Part shown: positions 1-9,019 of the stretch, piece after piece
Position numbering within the stretch: the first letter of the stretch is position 1
Layout of the letters: each line of letters starts with the position of its first letter
Assembly (NCBI RefSeq): GCF_029855045.1
Contig: NZ_CP123228.1
Location: 2,170,001 to 2,234,000 of the forward strand
DNA length: 64,000 nucleotides
Reading direction: 5' to 3'
From: Piscinibacter sp. XHJ-5
GTDB taxonomy: Bacteria > Pseudomonadota > Gammaproteobacteria > Burkholderiales > Burkholderiaceae_C
The notes under the pieces: model-generated
What the model was told of the DNA's origin: nothing
Seen by the model: the letters and a program-made list of their open reading frames with translations, nothing else
Database searches by the model: none
Position numbers and translations under genes: made by a program

Positions 1-168
1 GCCGTGCAGGCCATCAAGGAGCTCGCGCTGCGTGGACAGTCCGATGGCCTGGCCGCCGGCCTGCGCTTCGAGCAGTTCGTGCAGAAGGTGCTGCAGTCCA
101 CCGAGGACGCCGCGGAAGGCCGGCAGGCGTTCGCCGACAAGCGACCGCCGCGGTTCAAGGGGAGCTGA
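1..168 (+). CDS. Enoyl-CoA hydratase/isomerase, C-terminal end (5' cut by window)
   Basis: Only the last 55 codons are present, open from base 1 in frame 1 to a TGA at 166-168. The tail ends in the motif FADKRPPRFKGS, the usual C-terminus of crotonase-family enoyl-CoA hydratases (FxEKRxPxFxGR), as also seen in several complete paralogs in this window. Its stop overlaps the start of the thiolase-like gene (TGATG), so it is the upstream member of the same operon. Its active-site residues lie outside the window, so the substrate cannot be judged. Confidence 0.8.
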   Translation, partial: AVQAIKELALRGQSDGLAAGLRFEQFVQKVLQSTEDAAEGRQAFADKRPPRFKGS

Positions 169-1298
169 TGGGCCTCAGCGGACGGTACGTGATCGGTGGC
201 ATCGGCCACACTGCCTTTGGCAAATTGCCGGGCCGCGACACCGTGTCGATGAACGTCGAGGCTTGCCGCAATGCACTGGCCGAGGCCCGCATCGAGAAGT
301 CGGTGGTGGACGCGGTCTTCGTGAAGGTGCCGAGCTCGGCGCACCAGTTCATGTACGGGCAGAAGGTCGCCGAGGCGCTGGGCATCGCGCCCCGCATGGG
401 CGGTGCCTGGGATCAGGGAGGCGCCGCCAACATCACCTTGCTGTCGTTCGCGATCATGGGGATCGAAGCCGGTCAGTGCGACGTCGCGCTGGTCTGCTAC
501 GCCGACAACCCGCGAACCGGGAATCGCGCGCACTTCGGTCGCCCACGTGGCGATGACGCTGCCTACGGCTGGTTCTCCACTGCAGCGGGCTACGCCATGA
601 TCCACCGGCGCCATGCGATCGAATACGGCACGCGCCCCGAGGACTTCGCCGCGGTCGCCATCGCCTGCCGCAAGCACGGTGCGGCGAACCCGCAGGCCCA
701 GCTGCGCGCGGCCATCGACCTGGACAAATACATGGAATCGCCCTGGGTGGTGGACCCACTGCGCAAGGACGACTGCGCTCTCGTGTCCGATGGCGGCGCT
801 GCAATGGTCGTCATGAGTGCGAAGCGCGCTCGCGAGCTGGGGGTGCCCGAGCCTGTTCCGGTTCTCGGCTTCGGCCATGGGCAGACGTCCTTCGAGCTTC
901 CACAGCGCGCCACGCTCACCTCCACCGAGGCGGTGCGTGCGGGCGGTACCGCGTTCGCGATGGCTGGCTTGCAGCCGAAGGACATCGACGTGGCGCAGCT
1001 GTATGACTGCTTCACGATCACGGTCCTGATGACGCTCGAGGACTACGGCTTCTGCCGCAAGGGCGAGGCGGGTGCCTTCGTCGCCGACGGCGCGATCGAG
1101 ATCGGCGGCCGCCTGCCGATCAACACGAGCGGCGGCCTGCTGTCCGAGACCGGCATGCCGGGACTGCAGCTGGTGATGGAAGGCGTGCGCCAGATGCGCG
1201 GCACCGCCGCGCTGCAGGTGCCGGGTGCGAAGACCTGCCTCGTCAGCAACCAGGGCGGGACCATGCACACCCATGCCACCCTGATCCTCGGTGCGTGA
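168..1298 (+). CDS. Thiolase-like protein, SCP-x/Ltp2 type, paired with DUF35 protein
   Basis: A 376-residue thiolase-fold protein. Canonical thiolases carry a nucleophilic Cys (as in CASGLQA of the gene at 1720), but here the matching region reads GGAANIT (about residues 84-90), so the catalytic Cys is missing. The C-terminal half keeps YDCFTIT (Tyr about 279) and ends NQGGTMHTHATLIL. Such Cys-less thiolase-like proteins, encoded beside a DUF35 protein, include the Ltp2-type retro-aldolases of steroid side-chain degradation. A retro-aldol reaction on a beta-hydroxy acyl-CoA is therefore a reasonable inference, not proven. The start ATG overlaps the upstream stop, and the DUF35 gene follows with no gap. 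A paralogous pair sits at 53498-55040. Confidence 0.8.
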   Translation: MGLSGRYVIGGIGHTAFGKLPGRDTVSMNVEACRNALAEARIEKSVVDAVFVKVPSSAHQFMYGQKVAEALGIAPRMGGAWDQGGAANITLLSFAIMGIEAGQCDVALVCYADNPRTGNRAHFGRPRGDDAAYGWFSTAAGYAMIHRRHAIEYGTRPEDFAAVAIACRKHGAANPQAQLRAAIDLDKYMESPWVVDPLRKDDCALVSDGGAAMVVMSAKRARELGVPEPVPVLGFGHGQTSFELPQRATLTSTEAVRAGGTAFAMAGLQPKDIDVAQLYDCFTITVLMTLEDYGFCRKGEAGAFVADGAIEIGGRLPINTSGGLLSETGMPGLQLVMEGVRQMRGTAALQVPGAKTCLVSNQGGTMHTHATLILGA

Positions 1299-1299
1299 C

Positions 1300-1695
1300 A
1301 TGGACCTGCCCAAGCCCGAACCCACCGACGTGAGCCGCCCGTTCTGGGACGCCTTGCGAGAAGGTCATCTCGTGTTCCAGCGCTGCGCGTGCGGCCATGC
1401 GTTCCTGCCAGCCCGCCGGGAGTGTCCCGCTTGCTTGCGTCCCGACCCGACATGGGAGCGCGCCAGCGGCAAGGGCCGGCTGGTGAGCTGGGTCGTGTAC
1501 CACACCGCCTACCACCCCGCCTTCGAAGGCCGCCTGCCCTACAACGTGGCGCTCGTCGAACTCGTGGAAGGGCCCCGCCTGCTGACCAACATCGTCGACC
1601 CGAACGACGCCCTGGCCGGAGACGCGCCGGTCGAACTCAAGATCGAATGGGAAGGCGAGACCGCACTGTCACGGTTCCGCCTCGCCGCCCGCTGA
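1300..1695 (+). CDS. Zn-ribbon/OB-fold protein (DUF35), partner of thiolase-like protein
   Basis: A 131-residue protein with an N-terminal rubredoxin-like zinc ribbon (CACGHAF...CPAC, about residues 29-46) followed by an OB-fold (VSWVVYHTAYHP onward). DUF35 proteins bind acyl-CoA and complex with thiolase-fold partners, for example ChsH2/Ltp2. All four ribbon Cys are present, unlike the paralog at 53498. The start is uncertain: ATG at 1300 lies just after the upstream stop at 1298, and an in-frame GTG at 1291 would add three residues and overlap it. Co-translation with the preceding gene is likely either way. Confidence 0.85.
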   Translation: MDLPKPEPTDVSRPFWDALREGHLVFQRCACGHAFLPARRECPACLRPDPTWERASGKGRLVSWVVYHTAYHPAFEGRLPYNVALVELVEGPRLLTNIVDPNDALAGDAPVELKIEWEGETALSRFRLAAR

Positions 1696-1719
1696 ACCTC
1701 CCATCCCCGAGCAAATGCC

Positions 1720-2904
1720 ATGCGTGAAGCCGTCTTCGTTTCCACCGCCCGCACGCCGCTCACCAAGGCACACCGCGGCGAATTCAACATCACGCCGGGA
1801 CCGACGCTGGCGGCCTTCGCGGTGCGTGCAGCGGTGGAGCGCGCCGGCATCGATCCCGGCCTCATCGAGGACGTGATCCTGGGATGCGGCAATCCGGAAG
1901 GTCGCCAGTCGCGCAATCTCGGCCGGCAGGCCGTCATCCGCGCCGGACTCCCCGTCTCCATCGCCGGCACCACGGTCAGCCGCTTCTGCGCCTCGGGCTT
2001 GCAAGCCATCGCGGACGCTGCGGCCCGGATCGTGATGGACGGCGATGCGGCGCTCGTGGCGGGCGGCATCGAGAGCATCTCGGGCCTGAAGCCGCCGGTT
2101 CCCGGCCTCGAGGGCGGCAGCGATCCGTGGATCGTCGAGCACAAGCCGGCGTTCTACATGGCGATGATCGACACGGCGGACATCGTGGCGCAGCGCTACG
2201 GCATCGGTCGCGAAGCCCAGGACCGCTTCTCGGCGCAGAGCCAGCAGCGCACCGAGGCGGCGCAGGAGGCCGGCCGCTACCGCGCCGAGATCGTCGCCGT
2301 CACGACCACGATGGCCGTCGCGGACAAGGCCACCGGGGCGGTCAGCGAGCGCGAGGTGACGATCGATCGCGACACCTGCAATCGCCCGGGCACCACGTAC
2401 GAGGCGTTGGCAAAGCTGGAGCCGGTGAAGGGCCCGGGCAAGTTCGTCACCGCGGGCAACGCCTCGCAGCTGTCCGACGGCGCCGCCGCCTGCGTGATGA
2501 TGGATTCGCGCGCCGCCGAGCGCGCAGGCCTCCAGGCGCTGGGCGCCTTCCGTGGCTTTGCCGTGGCGGGCTGCGAGCCCGATGAGATGGGCATCGGCCC
2601 GGTGTTCGCGGTCCCCAGGCTCCTCGAGCGCCACGGGCTGAAAGTCGAAGACATCGGTCTGTGGGAACTGAACGAAGCCTTCGCGTCGCAGGCGATCTAC
2701 TGCCGTGACCGGCTCGGCATCCCGGACGAACTGCTGAATGTCGACGGCGGTTCGATCGCCTTGGGGCATCCCTTCGGCATGACCGGCGCGCGCCTGGCAG
2801 GACACCTGCTGATCGAGGGCAGGCGCCGGCGCACCAAGTACGCAGTCGTCACGATGTGCGTGGCCGGCGGCATGGGTGCCGCGGGACTCTTGGAGATTTT
2901 CTGA
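1720..2904 (+). CDS. Acetyl-CoA acyltransferase (thiolase)
   Basis: A full-length 394-residue thiolase. It shows the nucleophilic Cys in RFCASGLQA (about residue 89), the [11 protein letters not shown]is motif and the C-terminal [11 protein letters not shown]ys motif, so all three catalytic elements of a degradative thiolase are present. It would cleave a 3-ketoacyl-CoA with CoA to release acetyl-CoA. It lies 24 bp after the DUF35 gene in the same direction, followed 48 bp later by a Bug receptor, which suggests one catabolic operon. The family cannot by itself give chain length or substrate. Confidence 0.93.
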   Translation: MREAVFVSTARTPLTKAHRGEFNITPGPTLAAFAVRAAVERAGIDPGLIEDVILGCGNPEGRQSRNLGRQAVIRAGLPVSIAGTTVSRFCASGLQAIADAAARIVMDGDAALVAGGIESISGLKPPVPGLEGGSDPWIVEHKPAFYMAMIDTADIVAQRYGIGREAQDRFSAQSQQRTEAAQEAGRYRAEIVAVTTTMAVADKATGAVSEREVTIDRDTCNRPGTTYEALAKLEPVKGPGKFVTAGNASQLSDGAAACVMMDSRAAERAGLQALGAFRGFAVAGCEPDEMGIGPVFAVPRLLERHGLKVEDIGLWELNEAFASQAIYCRDRLGIPDELLNVDGGSIALGHPFGMTGARLAGHLLIEGRRRRTKYAVVTMCVAGGMGAAGLLEIF

Positions 2905-2952
2905 AGGGTCCATCGCGGGGCTCCAACACTGTTTGTCAACCAAGGAGACAAG

Positions 2953-3909
2953 ATGATTTATCGCAACTTCATCGTGGGGGCGACCATCGCGGCGTCGACC
3001 GCATTCGGTTCGGCAGTCGCCCAGCAAGGCGTCACGAAGATCGTGGTGCCGTTCAACGCCGGCGGTGGCACCGACACGTACGTCCGCATGCTCGCCGAAG
3101 AGATGACCAAGCGCGACATGCGCGTCATCGTCGAGAACAAGCCGGGCGGCAGCGGCGTCATTGCCGCCGACTACGTCGCCAAGGCGAAGCCCGACGGAAC
3201 GACGTTGATCATGTCGTTCGTCGGCATCCTGGGGACCAACAAGGTCCTGTTCAACAAGCTGCCCTACGACCCGCAGAAGGACTTCACCTCCGTGACGCAA
3301 ATCGCCTACCAGCCGACCATCATCGTGGGTCGCACCGAGCTGCCCTATCGCAACATCAAGGAAATGGTGGAGTACGCCAAGGCCAACCCGGGCAAGATCA
3401 ATCGAGGCTCTCCGGGCGCTGCGATCCTGAGCAACCTGGCGCCGGTCGCTTTCGAGAAGTCCATCGGCATCAGCACCAATCACATCCCGTTCAGCGGCGA
3501 TGCCCAGGCGATCCAGGCCATGCTCAGCGACTCCATCGACATCTACGGGACCTCGATCACCAGCGCGTTGCCGCATGTCAAGAGCGGAAAGTTCCGCGTG
3601 CTGGGGGTCATGGACGCGCAGCGCCTGTCGCAAGTGCCCGATGCGCCGACCTTCAAGGAAATGGGCTACGACTTCAGCGCGCCGCTGAACTACTACCTCT
3701 CCGTGACAGGTGGTACGCCGAAGGACGTCGTGGACAAGCTGAACCGCGTCGTGAACCAGGTGATCGCCGATCCGGCTTTCGTCACGCGTGCACGGGCGCT
3801 GGGCCTGGAGCCGCGCGGCGGAAGTCCCGCCGACATGGACAAGACCCTCAAAGGTGAGATCGATCGCTGGGTACCAGTCGTCGAGAGCTTGAACATTCCG
3901 AAGATCTGA
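2953..3909 (+). CDS. Bug/TctC-family periplasmic substrate-binding receptor
   Basis: A 318-residue tripartite tricarboxylate transporter receptor with an N-terminal signal peptide ending near SAVAQQ. The mature part opens with KIVVPFNAGGGTDTYVR, the Bug family signature, and later has VENKPGGSG. Bug proteins bind carboxylates in the periplasm. No TctA/TctB membrane partners are encoded nearby, as is usual for the expanded orphan Bug set of Burkholderiales. A good ribosome site (AAGGAGACAAG) precedes the ATG. It is close in sequence to the Bug receptor at 13543-14508. It ends before a strong palindromic terminator. Confidence 0.92.
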   Translation: MIYRNFIVGATIAASTAFGSAVAQQGVTKIVVPFNAGGGTDTYVRMLAEEMTKRDMRVIVENKPGGSGVIAADYVAKAKPDGTTLIMSFVGILGTNKVLFNKLPYDPQKDFTSVTQIAYQPTIIVGRTELPYRNIKEMVEYAKANPGKINRGSPGAAILSNLAPVAFEKSIGISTNHIPFSGDAQAIQAMLSDSIDIYGTSITSALPHVKSGKFRVLGVMDAQRLSQVPDAPTFKEMGYDFSAPLNYYLSVTGGTPKDVVDKLNRVVNQVIADPAFVTRARALGLEPRGGSPADMDKTLKGEIDRWVPVVESLNIPKI

Positions 3910-3930
3910 GTCGCATCGGATGCGAAATGA

Positions 3931-3956
3931 ACAAGGGGCGCCGCGGCGCCCCTTGT
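3931..3956. terminator. Bidirectional terminator hairpin between convergent genes
   Basis: A perfect 26-bp palindrome with half-site ACAAGGGGCGCCG lies between the ends of the Bug gene (+) and the acyl-CoA ligase gene (-), 22 and 35 bp from their stops. It can form a very GC-rich hairpin on either transcript. There is no clear U tract, so it may act as a hairpin block rather than a textbook terminator. Confidence 0.7.
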
Positions 3957-3991
3957 CTCTCGCTTCGGCCTTGTGCAGCCGCGGGGTCACT

Positions 3992-5920
3992 TCATGCCAG
4001 GGCCTCGTGCGTGGCTTCTTCCCACACCACCTCGTGGCGCAGTGGCAGAGGATCCAGCTTGGCCTTGACCTGGCGAGCAATGTCCTCCTGGGCCGTTGCC
4101 GGCCTGCCGCTCAGCCGAACCGTGATCAGCGTGCCGAGCTTTTCGTGCGCAGCCAGGCTCACGTCTGCCGAGACGGCCAGTTCTCGCAGGAACGAAAGCA
4201 GGCGACGGACGGCGCGTTCGGCTGCGTCCTTGCGCAATGCCGGCTTGAACACCTTGCCCACGGCCGTGAGCGGGATGTCGTCGAGCAGGTAGAGCTGCGT
4301 CGGAACCGCGGCCCGTTCAGGCGTGCGGGCTGCCGCCCACTTCAGCAACTCTGCGGGCGTCACTTCCATGCCCGCCTTGAGCTGCACGTAGGCCACCGGC
4401 AGCTCGCCGGCGTAGCCGTCCGGCTCGCCCACCAAGGCCGCCACCGCCACCGCGGGATGTTCGTAGAGGACCTCCTCGATGCCGAGCGGATCGATGTTGT
4501 GGCCGCCGCGGATGATCAGGTCCTTCGCCCTGCCGGTGATCCACAGGTAGCCGTTGGCATCGATGCGGCCGAGGTCGCCGCTGTTGACCCAGCCCGGCTC
4601 GACGAAGGGCGCATCCGGGGCGCCGGTGACATACCCCGAAAACACGCCGGGTCCGGCCATCGTGACCACGCCGATCTTTCCGCTCTGACAATCGCGAAGC
4701 ACCTTTCCCTTGTCGTCGACGTCCACCACGCGAACACGGCTGTAGGGCAACGGGTGCCCGACGGATCCCAGGTACACCGGTCGCTCCGGATAAGAGATCG
4801 TGTGGCAGCTGGACGCTTCCGTCATGCCATAGGTTTCGAGCACCGGCAGCCCGAACCGGTGCTGGAATGCGTCGGCCACGGGCACCGGGATCGTGGACCC
4901 GCCGCCGCTGACGGTTCGGATGCTGGAGACATCCGCTCCTTCCATCGGGACGTTGAGCACTGCACCCAGCACCGTAGGAACGGCGGCCAGCACTTCCGGC
5001 TTGTAGCGCTCCACCAGCTTCCAGATGTTCGGCATCGCGTTCTTGTTGCGCCAGCCTGCGGCGGACAGAACGACGAGCGTGCCGCCGGCGCACAGCTGCT
5101 GCAGCCCGTGGGTCAGCGCACCGCCCACATGGAACAGCGGCAGTCCCATCAGCAGCGTCGAGGCGGGGCGAGTCCGCCACATCAGTGCGATTCCCCACGC
5201 CTGGTACACCTGGTTGCCGTGGGTCAGGGGCACCAACTGCGGCACGCCGGTGGTGCCGCCCGTGTGGTAATAGGAGGCGACGTCAGTGGGTTGGAACGTG
5301 CGGCCGCTCACCAGCCGGTCGACGGGTTGCCTCGCCACCAGGGCATCGAAGTCGATCGTGCCTTCGGGTTGCAGGCCCGAGCTGCCGACCACCAGGACGG
5401 CCTTCAAGTCCGGCAGGTCGGCACTGAACGACTTCACCTTCTCCCAGGTGTTGAAGCCCTCGGCGGGACCCAGTGTGATCAGCACCTTCGTGCGCGCGGC
5501 TCGCAGGATGTGGGCAATGTGCCCGGGTTCCAGGAACGCGTTGACCGGGTTGGCGATGGCGGCCGCCTGGGTGCCGTAGAGCGCGTAGAAGGCCTGCGGC
5601 ACCAGTGGCAGCAAGAGACTCACCACATCCTTCGGCTGCACCCCGAGCGAGTGCAGGGCATTGGCCACCTGTGTCACGCGGCCGATGAAGCCTTCGTGGG
5701 ATAGGCGCACGGGGTCGTCCTCGGCGCTGGCATTCGCGAGGAACAGGATGGCGGGCGCCGTCGGGTCGATCTCGGCACCGCGTCGCAAGGCTTCGTAGGT
5801 GCTGGGCGCGGCGATGCGTTCGTCGTACGGCACGGATTCGAAGGCGCGGACGTCGGCGTCCGTCGCGAGGCTGGGCCACTGGTCTCCAATGACGCGGTCT
5901 AGCGAATGCAATCCGGGCAT
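3992..5920 (-). CDS. AMP-dependent acyl-CoA synthetase/ligase
   Basis: A 642-residue ANL-superfamily enzyme that activates a carboxylic acid to its CoA thioester through an acyl-adenylate. The P-loop motif YYHTGGTTGVPQ and the YGMTEASS motif are present, as is the hinge region WITGRAKDLIIRGGHNIDP. The C-terminal lysine motif is AVGKVFKPALRK. It is longer than typical members (about 520-560 residues) because of an N-terminal extension of about 70 residues. It is transcribed convergently with the Bug gene and divergently from the alcohol dehydrogenase operon. The substrate is not predictable. Confidence 0.92.
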   Translation of the reverse strand: MPGLHSLDRVIGDQWPSLATDADVRAFESVPYDERIAAPSTYEALRRGAEIDPTAPAILFLANASAEDDPVRLSHEGFIGRVTQVANALHSLGVQPKDVVSLLLPLVPQAFYALYGTQAAAIANPVNAFLEPGHIAHILRAARTKVLITLGPAEGFNTWEKVKSFSADLPDLKAVLVVGSSGLQPEGTIDFDALVARQPVDRLVSGRTFQPTDVASYYHTGGTTGVPQLVPLTHGNQVYQAWGIALMWRTRPASTLLMGLPLFHVGGALTHGLQQLCAGGTLVVLSAAGWRNKNAMPNIWKLVERYKPEVLAAVPTVLGAVLNVPMEGADVSSIRTVSGGGSTIPVPVADAFQHRFGLPVLETYGMTEASSCHTISYPERPVYLGSVGHPLPYSRVRVVDVDDKGKVLRDCQSGKIGVVTMAGPGVFSGYVTGAPDAPFVEPGWVNSGDLGRIDANGYLWITGRAKDLIIRGGHNIDPLGIEEVLYEHPAVAVAALVGEPDGYAGELPVAYVQLKAGMEVTPAELLKWAAARTPERAAVPTQLYLLDDIPLTAVGKVFKPALRKDAAERAVRRLLSFLRELAVSADVSLAAHEKLGTLITVRLSGRPATAQEDIARQVKAKLDPLPLRHEVVWEEATHEALA

Positions 5921-6120
5921 GGCTGTCTCACAAGGTTCTTATAACGGAATTGAGTCCGCCTCTCGGAATATCGCCAACTTTAGGCTGGATGCCTGTGCGA
6001 CGTCAAGGAAACTCTGCTGGATCGGCAGGCATTGGAGTCCACTGGACGCAATGGATTCCATTCCGACACTATACTGGCTCGACCGGCTCGCGGTGGGCAG
6101 GTTTCCAGCAGGAGAAGAGA
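5921..6120. promoter_or_regulatory. Divergent intergenic promoter region with palindrome
   Basis: A 200-bp gap between the divergent ligase (-) and alcohol dehydrogenase (+) genes. It holds an 11-bp inverted repeat ATGGATTCCAT at 6051-6061, a possible -10 element TATACT at about 6070-6075, and an AGGAGA ribosome site at about 6110. This suggests a regulated promoter for the rightward operon. The operator is inferred from symmetry only. Confidence 0.4.
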
Positions 6121-7212
6121 TTGATCAAAGCTGCCGTCGTCGAGGCCTTCGGGGAGCCGCTCGCCATCCGCGAGATCGAGATCGCTGCACCGGGCCGCGA
6201 CGAGGTGCTGGTGCGTACGGCAGCAGTCGGGCTGTGCCACAGCGATCTGCACTATTTGCAGGGCATGCGGAAGTTTCCGCTGCCAGGGGTCCTCGGGCAC
6301 GAGGTGAGCGGGATCGTGGAAGCCGCAGGCGATGGCGTGAAAGACCTGAAGCCCGGCGACCACGTGGTCGGCGCACTGTCGGTGTTCTGCGGTACCTGCA
6401 AGCAGTGCCTCGGCGGCCGCTTCGCGCTGTGCGCCGATCCCGAGGTCAAGCAGCCGCCTGGCAAGGCGAAGCGACTCGCCCGCGAGGGGCAGACGGTCAG
6501 CCAGGTGTTCAACCTGTCGGGCTTCGCGGAAAAGCTGCTGGTGCACCGGAACGCACTCGTGAAGATCCGCGAGGACATGCCGATGGACCGCGCGGCGCTT
6601 CTCGGATGCGCCGTCATCACGGGCACCGGGGCGGTGTTCCGCGGCGCCCGGGTGCCTGCCGGCTCATCGGTGGCGGTAGTCGGGTGCGGCGGCGTGGGCC
6701 TGGCAACCATCAACGGCGCGAAGATCGCGGGGGCAGCGCAGATCATCGCGATCGACAACTTCACGTCGAAGCTCGAACTCGCCCGCAAGTTCGGCGCCAC
6801 CGACACGATCCTTGCCAGTGATGGCGATGTCGTGGCGCGGGTGCAGGAACTGACCCATGGCGGCGTCGAGTTCTCGTTCGAGTGCATCGGGCTGCCAGCC
6901 ACCGTGGAGCAGTGCTTCCGGATGCTGCAACCGGGTGGGACCGCCACGGTGGTCGGACTGTTCGCGCCCGGCGTGAAGGCGTCGATCGAGGGCTGCGAGT
7001 TCTTCCTCGAGAAAAAGCTCCAAGGGACAGCCCTGGGATCCGCACGCATCCGCGAGGACATTCCGCGCTTGGTGGAGCTCTACATGCAAGGGCGATTGAA
7101 CCTCGACGACCTCGTGTCGCGCCGGATCCGGCTGGAGGACATCAATGAAGGCTTCGCCGCGATGACGCGCGGCGAAGTGGCGCGCAGCGTCATCGTGTTC
7201 GATACGGCATGA
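6121..7212 (+). CDS. Zinc-dependent alcohol dehydrogenase (MDR family)
   Basis: A 363-residue medium-chain dehydrogenase. It has the catalytic zinc site GLCHSD (Cys39) with GHE (His60, Glu61), the structural zinc cysteines C90, C93, C96 and C104, and a Rossmann GCGGVG motif for NAD(P). It would oxidise an alcohol or aldehyde adduct. The chosen start is TTG at 6121, preceded by AGGAGAAGAGA and giving the normal MDR N-terminus (IKAAVVEAFGEPL). The in-frame sequence back to 5950 has no family similarity. The stop overlaps the ATG of the hydrolase gene (ATGA). Confidence 0.9.
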   Translation: MIKAAVVEAFGEPLAIREIEIAAPGRDEVLVRTAAVGLCHSDLHYLQGMRKFPLPGVLGHEVSGIVEAAGDGVKDLKPGDHVVGALSVFCGTCKQCLGGRFALCADPEVKQPPGKAKRLAREGQTVSQVFNLSGFAEKLLVHRNALVKIREDMPMDRAALLGCAVITGTGAVFRGARVPAGSSVAVVGCGGVGLATINGAKIAGAAQIIAIDNFTSKLELARKFGATDTILASDGDVVARVQELTHGGVEFSFECIGLPATVEQCFRMLQPGGTATVVGLFAPGVKASIEGCEFFLEKKLQGTALGSARIREDIPRLVELYMQGRLNLDDLVSRRIRLEDINEGFAAMTRGEVARSVIVFDTA

Positions 7213-8111
7213 CGCAGGAGATCCCACGTACGCCCGAGGCGTTCGCCAGCGCCAACGGCCTTCGGCTGTGCTATCAGACCTTCGGCGACCCGGCGCATCC
7301 GCCGATGGTGCTCATCATGGGAATGGGCGCGCAGATGGTCGGCTGGGACGAGGACTTCTGCGAGATGCTGGCGGGGCGCGGATTCTGGGTGATCCGCTTC
7401 GACAACCGCGACGCAGGCAGGTCGACAAACTTCCACCATGCGGGCATGCCGGACGTCGCCTCCGCGCTCACCCGGGCGTGGATGCGACTGCCGGTCACTG
7501 CGCCATACCTGCTCGACGACATGGCCTTGGACGTGGCGGGCCTGATGGATGCGCTGCACATTGAAGAGGCGCACCTGGTCGGCGCGTCGATGGGGGGAGG
7601 GATCGCGCAGGCACTGGCGATCCGTCGGCCTCAGCGCGTGCTGTCCCTGACCTCGATCATGTCGACCACGGGCGATCCGGCATTGCCGTCGCCCCAGCCG
7701 TCGGCGATGGCAGCGGTGTTCAAGCCGCCGCCGAACGATGTGCGAGGTTACGTCGCGCAGTACGTCCAGACGTGGAAGGTCCTGCGCGCCGGCGAGTTCC
7801 CCGAGGAAGAGGCGCGTGACCGCGCACGGGCGGCGCGCAACCATGAGAGGGGTCTCAATCCTGGCGGTGCTGCGCGCCAGCTGGTGGCCATCCTGGCTTC
7901 CGGCAGCCGTCGTCAGGCGCTGCGCAGGGTGGTGGCTCCCACGATGGTGATTCACGGCGACGCGGACCCGCTGGTACCTCTGGCCGCGGGTGAGGACACC
8001 GCGCGACACATTCCCGGCGCCGATCTGCTGGTGCTGGAGGGCATGGGGCATGCGATGCCGATGCGCTTCTGGCCGCGCATCGTCGAAGGCATCGTCCAGG
8101 TGGCGCGCTGA
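7209..8111 (+). CDS. Alpha/beta hydrolase
   Basis: A 300-residue alpha/beta-hydrolase fold protein. It has an oxyanion-side region (MVLIMGMGAQM), a nucleophile elbow GASMGGG (Ser near residue 130), an acidic residue in VIHGDADPLVP and a C-terminal His in EGMGHAMP. It resembles esterase or lactonase-type hydrolases of catabolic operons. Its start overlaps the dehydrogenase stop by 4 bp, so the two are translationally coupled. The likely role is hydrolysis of an ester or lactone intermediate, but the substrate is unknown. Confidence 0.88.
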   Translation: MTQEIPRTPEAFASANGLRLCYQTFGDPAHPPMVLIMGMGAQMVGWDEDFCEMLAGRGFWVIRFDNRDAGRSTNFHHAGMPDVASALTRAWMRLPVTAPYLLDDMALDVAGLMDALHIEEAHLVGASMGGGIAQALAIRRPQRVLSLTSIMSTTGDPALPSPQPSAMAAVFKPPPNDVRGYVAQYVQTWKVLRAGEFPEEEARDRARAARNHERGLNPGGAARQLVAILASGSRRQALRRVVAPTMVIHGDADPLVPLAAGEDTARHIPGADLLVLEGMGHAMPMRFWPRIVEGIVQVAR

Positions 8112-8170
8112 ACGTTCGCCAGCACCGGCTTGCCTTGACAGGCGAGGTCGGTGAATCGAGAATGCCAAAA

Positions 8171-8184
8171 TGGAACGTGTTCCA
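8171..8184. promoter_or_regulatory. 14-bp inverted repeat TGGAACGTGTTCCA before enoyl-CoA hydratase
   Basis: A perfect inverted repeat with 6-bp arms (TGGAAC, GTTCCA) around a 2-bp centre ends 14 bp before the start of the hydratase at 8199. It looks like a TetR- or MarR-type operator and resembles, with a different spacer, the GAAC-N3-GTTC sites elsewhere in the window. It is identified by symmetry only. Confidence 0.4.
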
Positions 8185-8198
8185 CGAGACGACCCACC

Positions 8199-9008
8199 AT
8201 GACAGCAGACTACACGCGCTACCGTTACCTGGACATCCGGCTGGAGCAAGGCATTGCCACGCTGGTGCTCAATCAGCCTGACAACCGCAATGCCATCCAT
8301 GCCGAGATGCACGCGGAACTGGAGCAGGTCTGGCTCGACCTGGCGGCTGATCGCGAGGTCAACGTCATCGTGCTGACGGGAGCCGGCAAGATGTTTTCCG
8401 CCGGCGGCGACATCAAGCGCATGGTGAATCGCTACGGCACCGACGAGGGCTGGCAGTTCTCTATCGACACGCCGGCATCCACCAAGCGGCTGTTCCAGAA
8501 CATCCTGGAGGTCGAGAAGCCCATCATTGCCGCCATCAACGGGGATGCGGTCGGGCTGGGCGCGACGCTGGCACTCTTCGCCGACTCGACCATCATTGCG
8601 GAGTCGGCGAAGTTCGGCGACTCGCACGTGAAAGTGGGGCTGGTCGCGGGCGACGGCGGGGCGGTGATCTGGCCGATCCTGGTCGGTCCGAACCGCGCGA
8701 AGGAGTTCCTGATGCGCGGCAAGCTCATGAGCGGCAAGGAGGCCCATGAGATGGGCCTGCTGAACCACGTCGTGCCGGCCGAAGAAGTCATGGCGCGCGC
8801 CATGGAGATCGCCCGCGAGCTGAACGAGCTGCCCCCGCTGGCGATTCGCTGGACCAAGCTGTCGATCAACAAGTGGATCAAGCATCAGCTCAACCTGATC
8901 CTGGACGCGTCGATCGCCTACGAGATGCTGTCCATCAACTCGCGCGACCACCACGAGGCCGCGAAGGCCTTCCTCGAGAAGCGTCCGCCAGTCTTCCAGG
9001 GCAAGTGA
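8199..9008 (+). CDS. Enoyl-CoA hydratase/isomerase family protein
   Basis: A 269-residue crotonase-fold protein. The oxyanion-hole segment GAGKMFSAGGDIKRM and the second segment GDAVGLGATLALFAD are present. The start at ATG 8199 gives a normal family N-terminus, whereas the open frame extends further upstream without similarity. It shares an uncommon signature (VKVGLVAGDGGAVIWP) with the hydratase at 49452, which marks them as paralogs of one subfamily in the two catabolic clusters. Its stop overlaps a possible GTG start of the next gene. It would hydrate or isomerise an enoyl-CoA. Confidence 0.9.
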   Translation: MTADYTRYRYLDIRLEQGIATLVLNQPDNRNAIHAEMHAELEQVWLDLAADREVNVIVLTGAGKMFSAGGDIKRMVNRYGTDEGWQFSIDTPASTKRLFQNILEVEKPIIAAINGDAVGLGATLALFADSTIIAESAKFGDSHVKVGLVAGDGGAVIWPILVGPNRAKEFLMRGKLMSGKEAHEMGLLNHVVPAEEVMARAMEIARELNELPPLAIRWTKLSINKWIKHQLNLILDASIAYEMLSINSRDHHEAAKAFLEKRPPVFQGK

Positions 9009-9019
9009 AGGCGGGCGTC

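Noticed and set aside
1669..4080. Very long minus-strand open frame opposite the thiolase and Bug genes
   Set aside because: Arg/His/Asp-rich composition without domains, fully antisense to two well-supported genes; typical of GC-rich codon shadowing.
7080..8954. 624-codon minus-strand frame opposite the hydrolase and hydratase
   Set aside because: Spans two real genes on the other strand and the gap between them; no motif.
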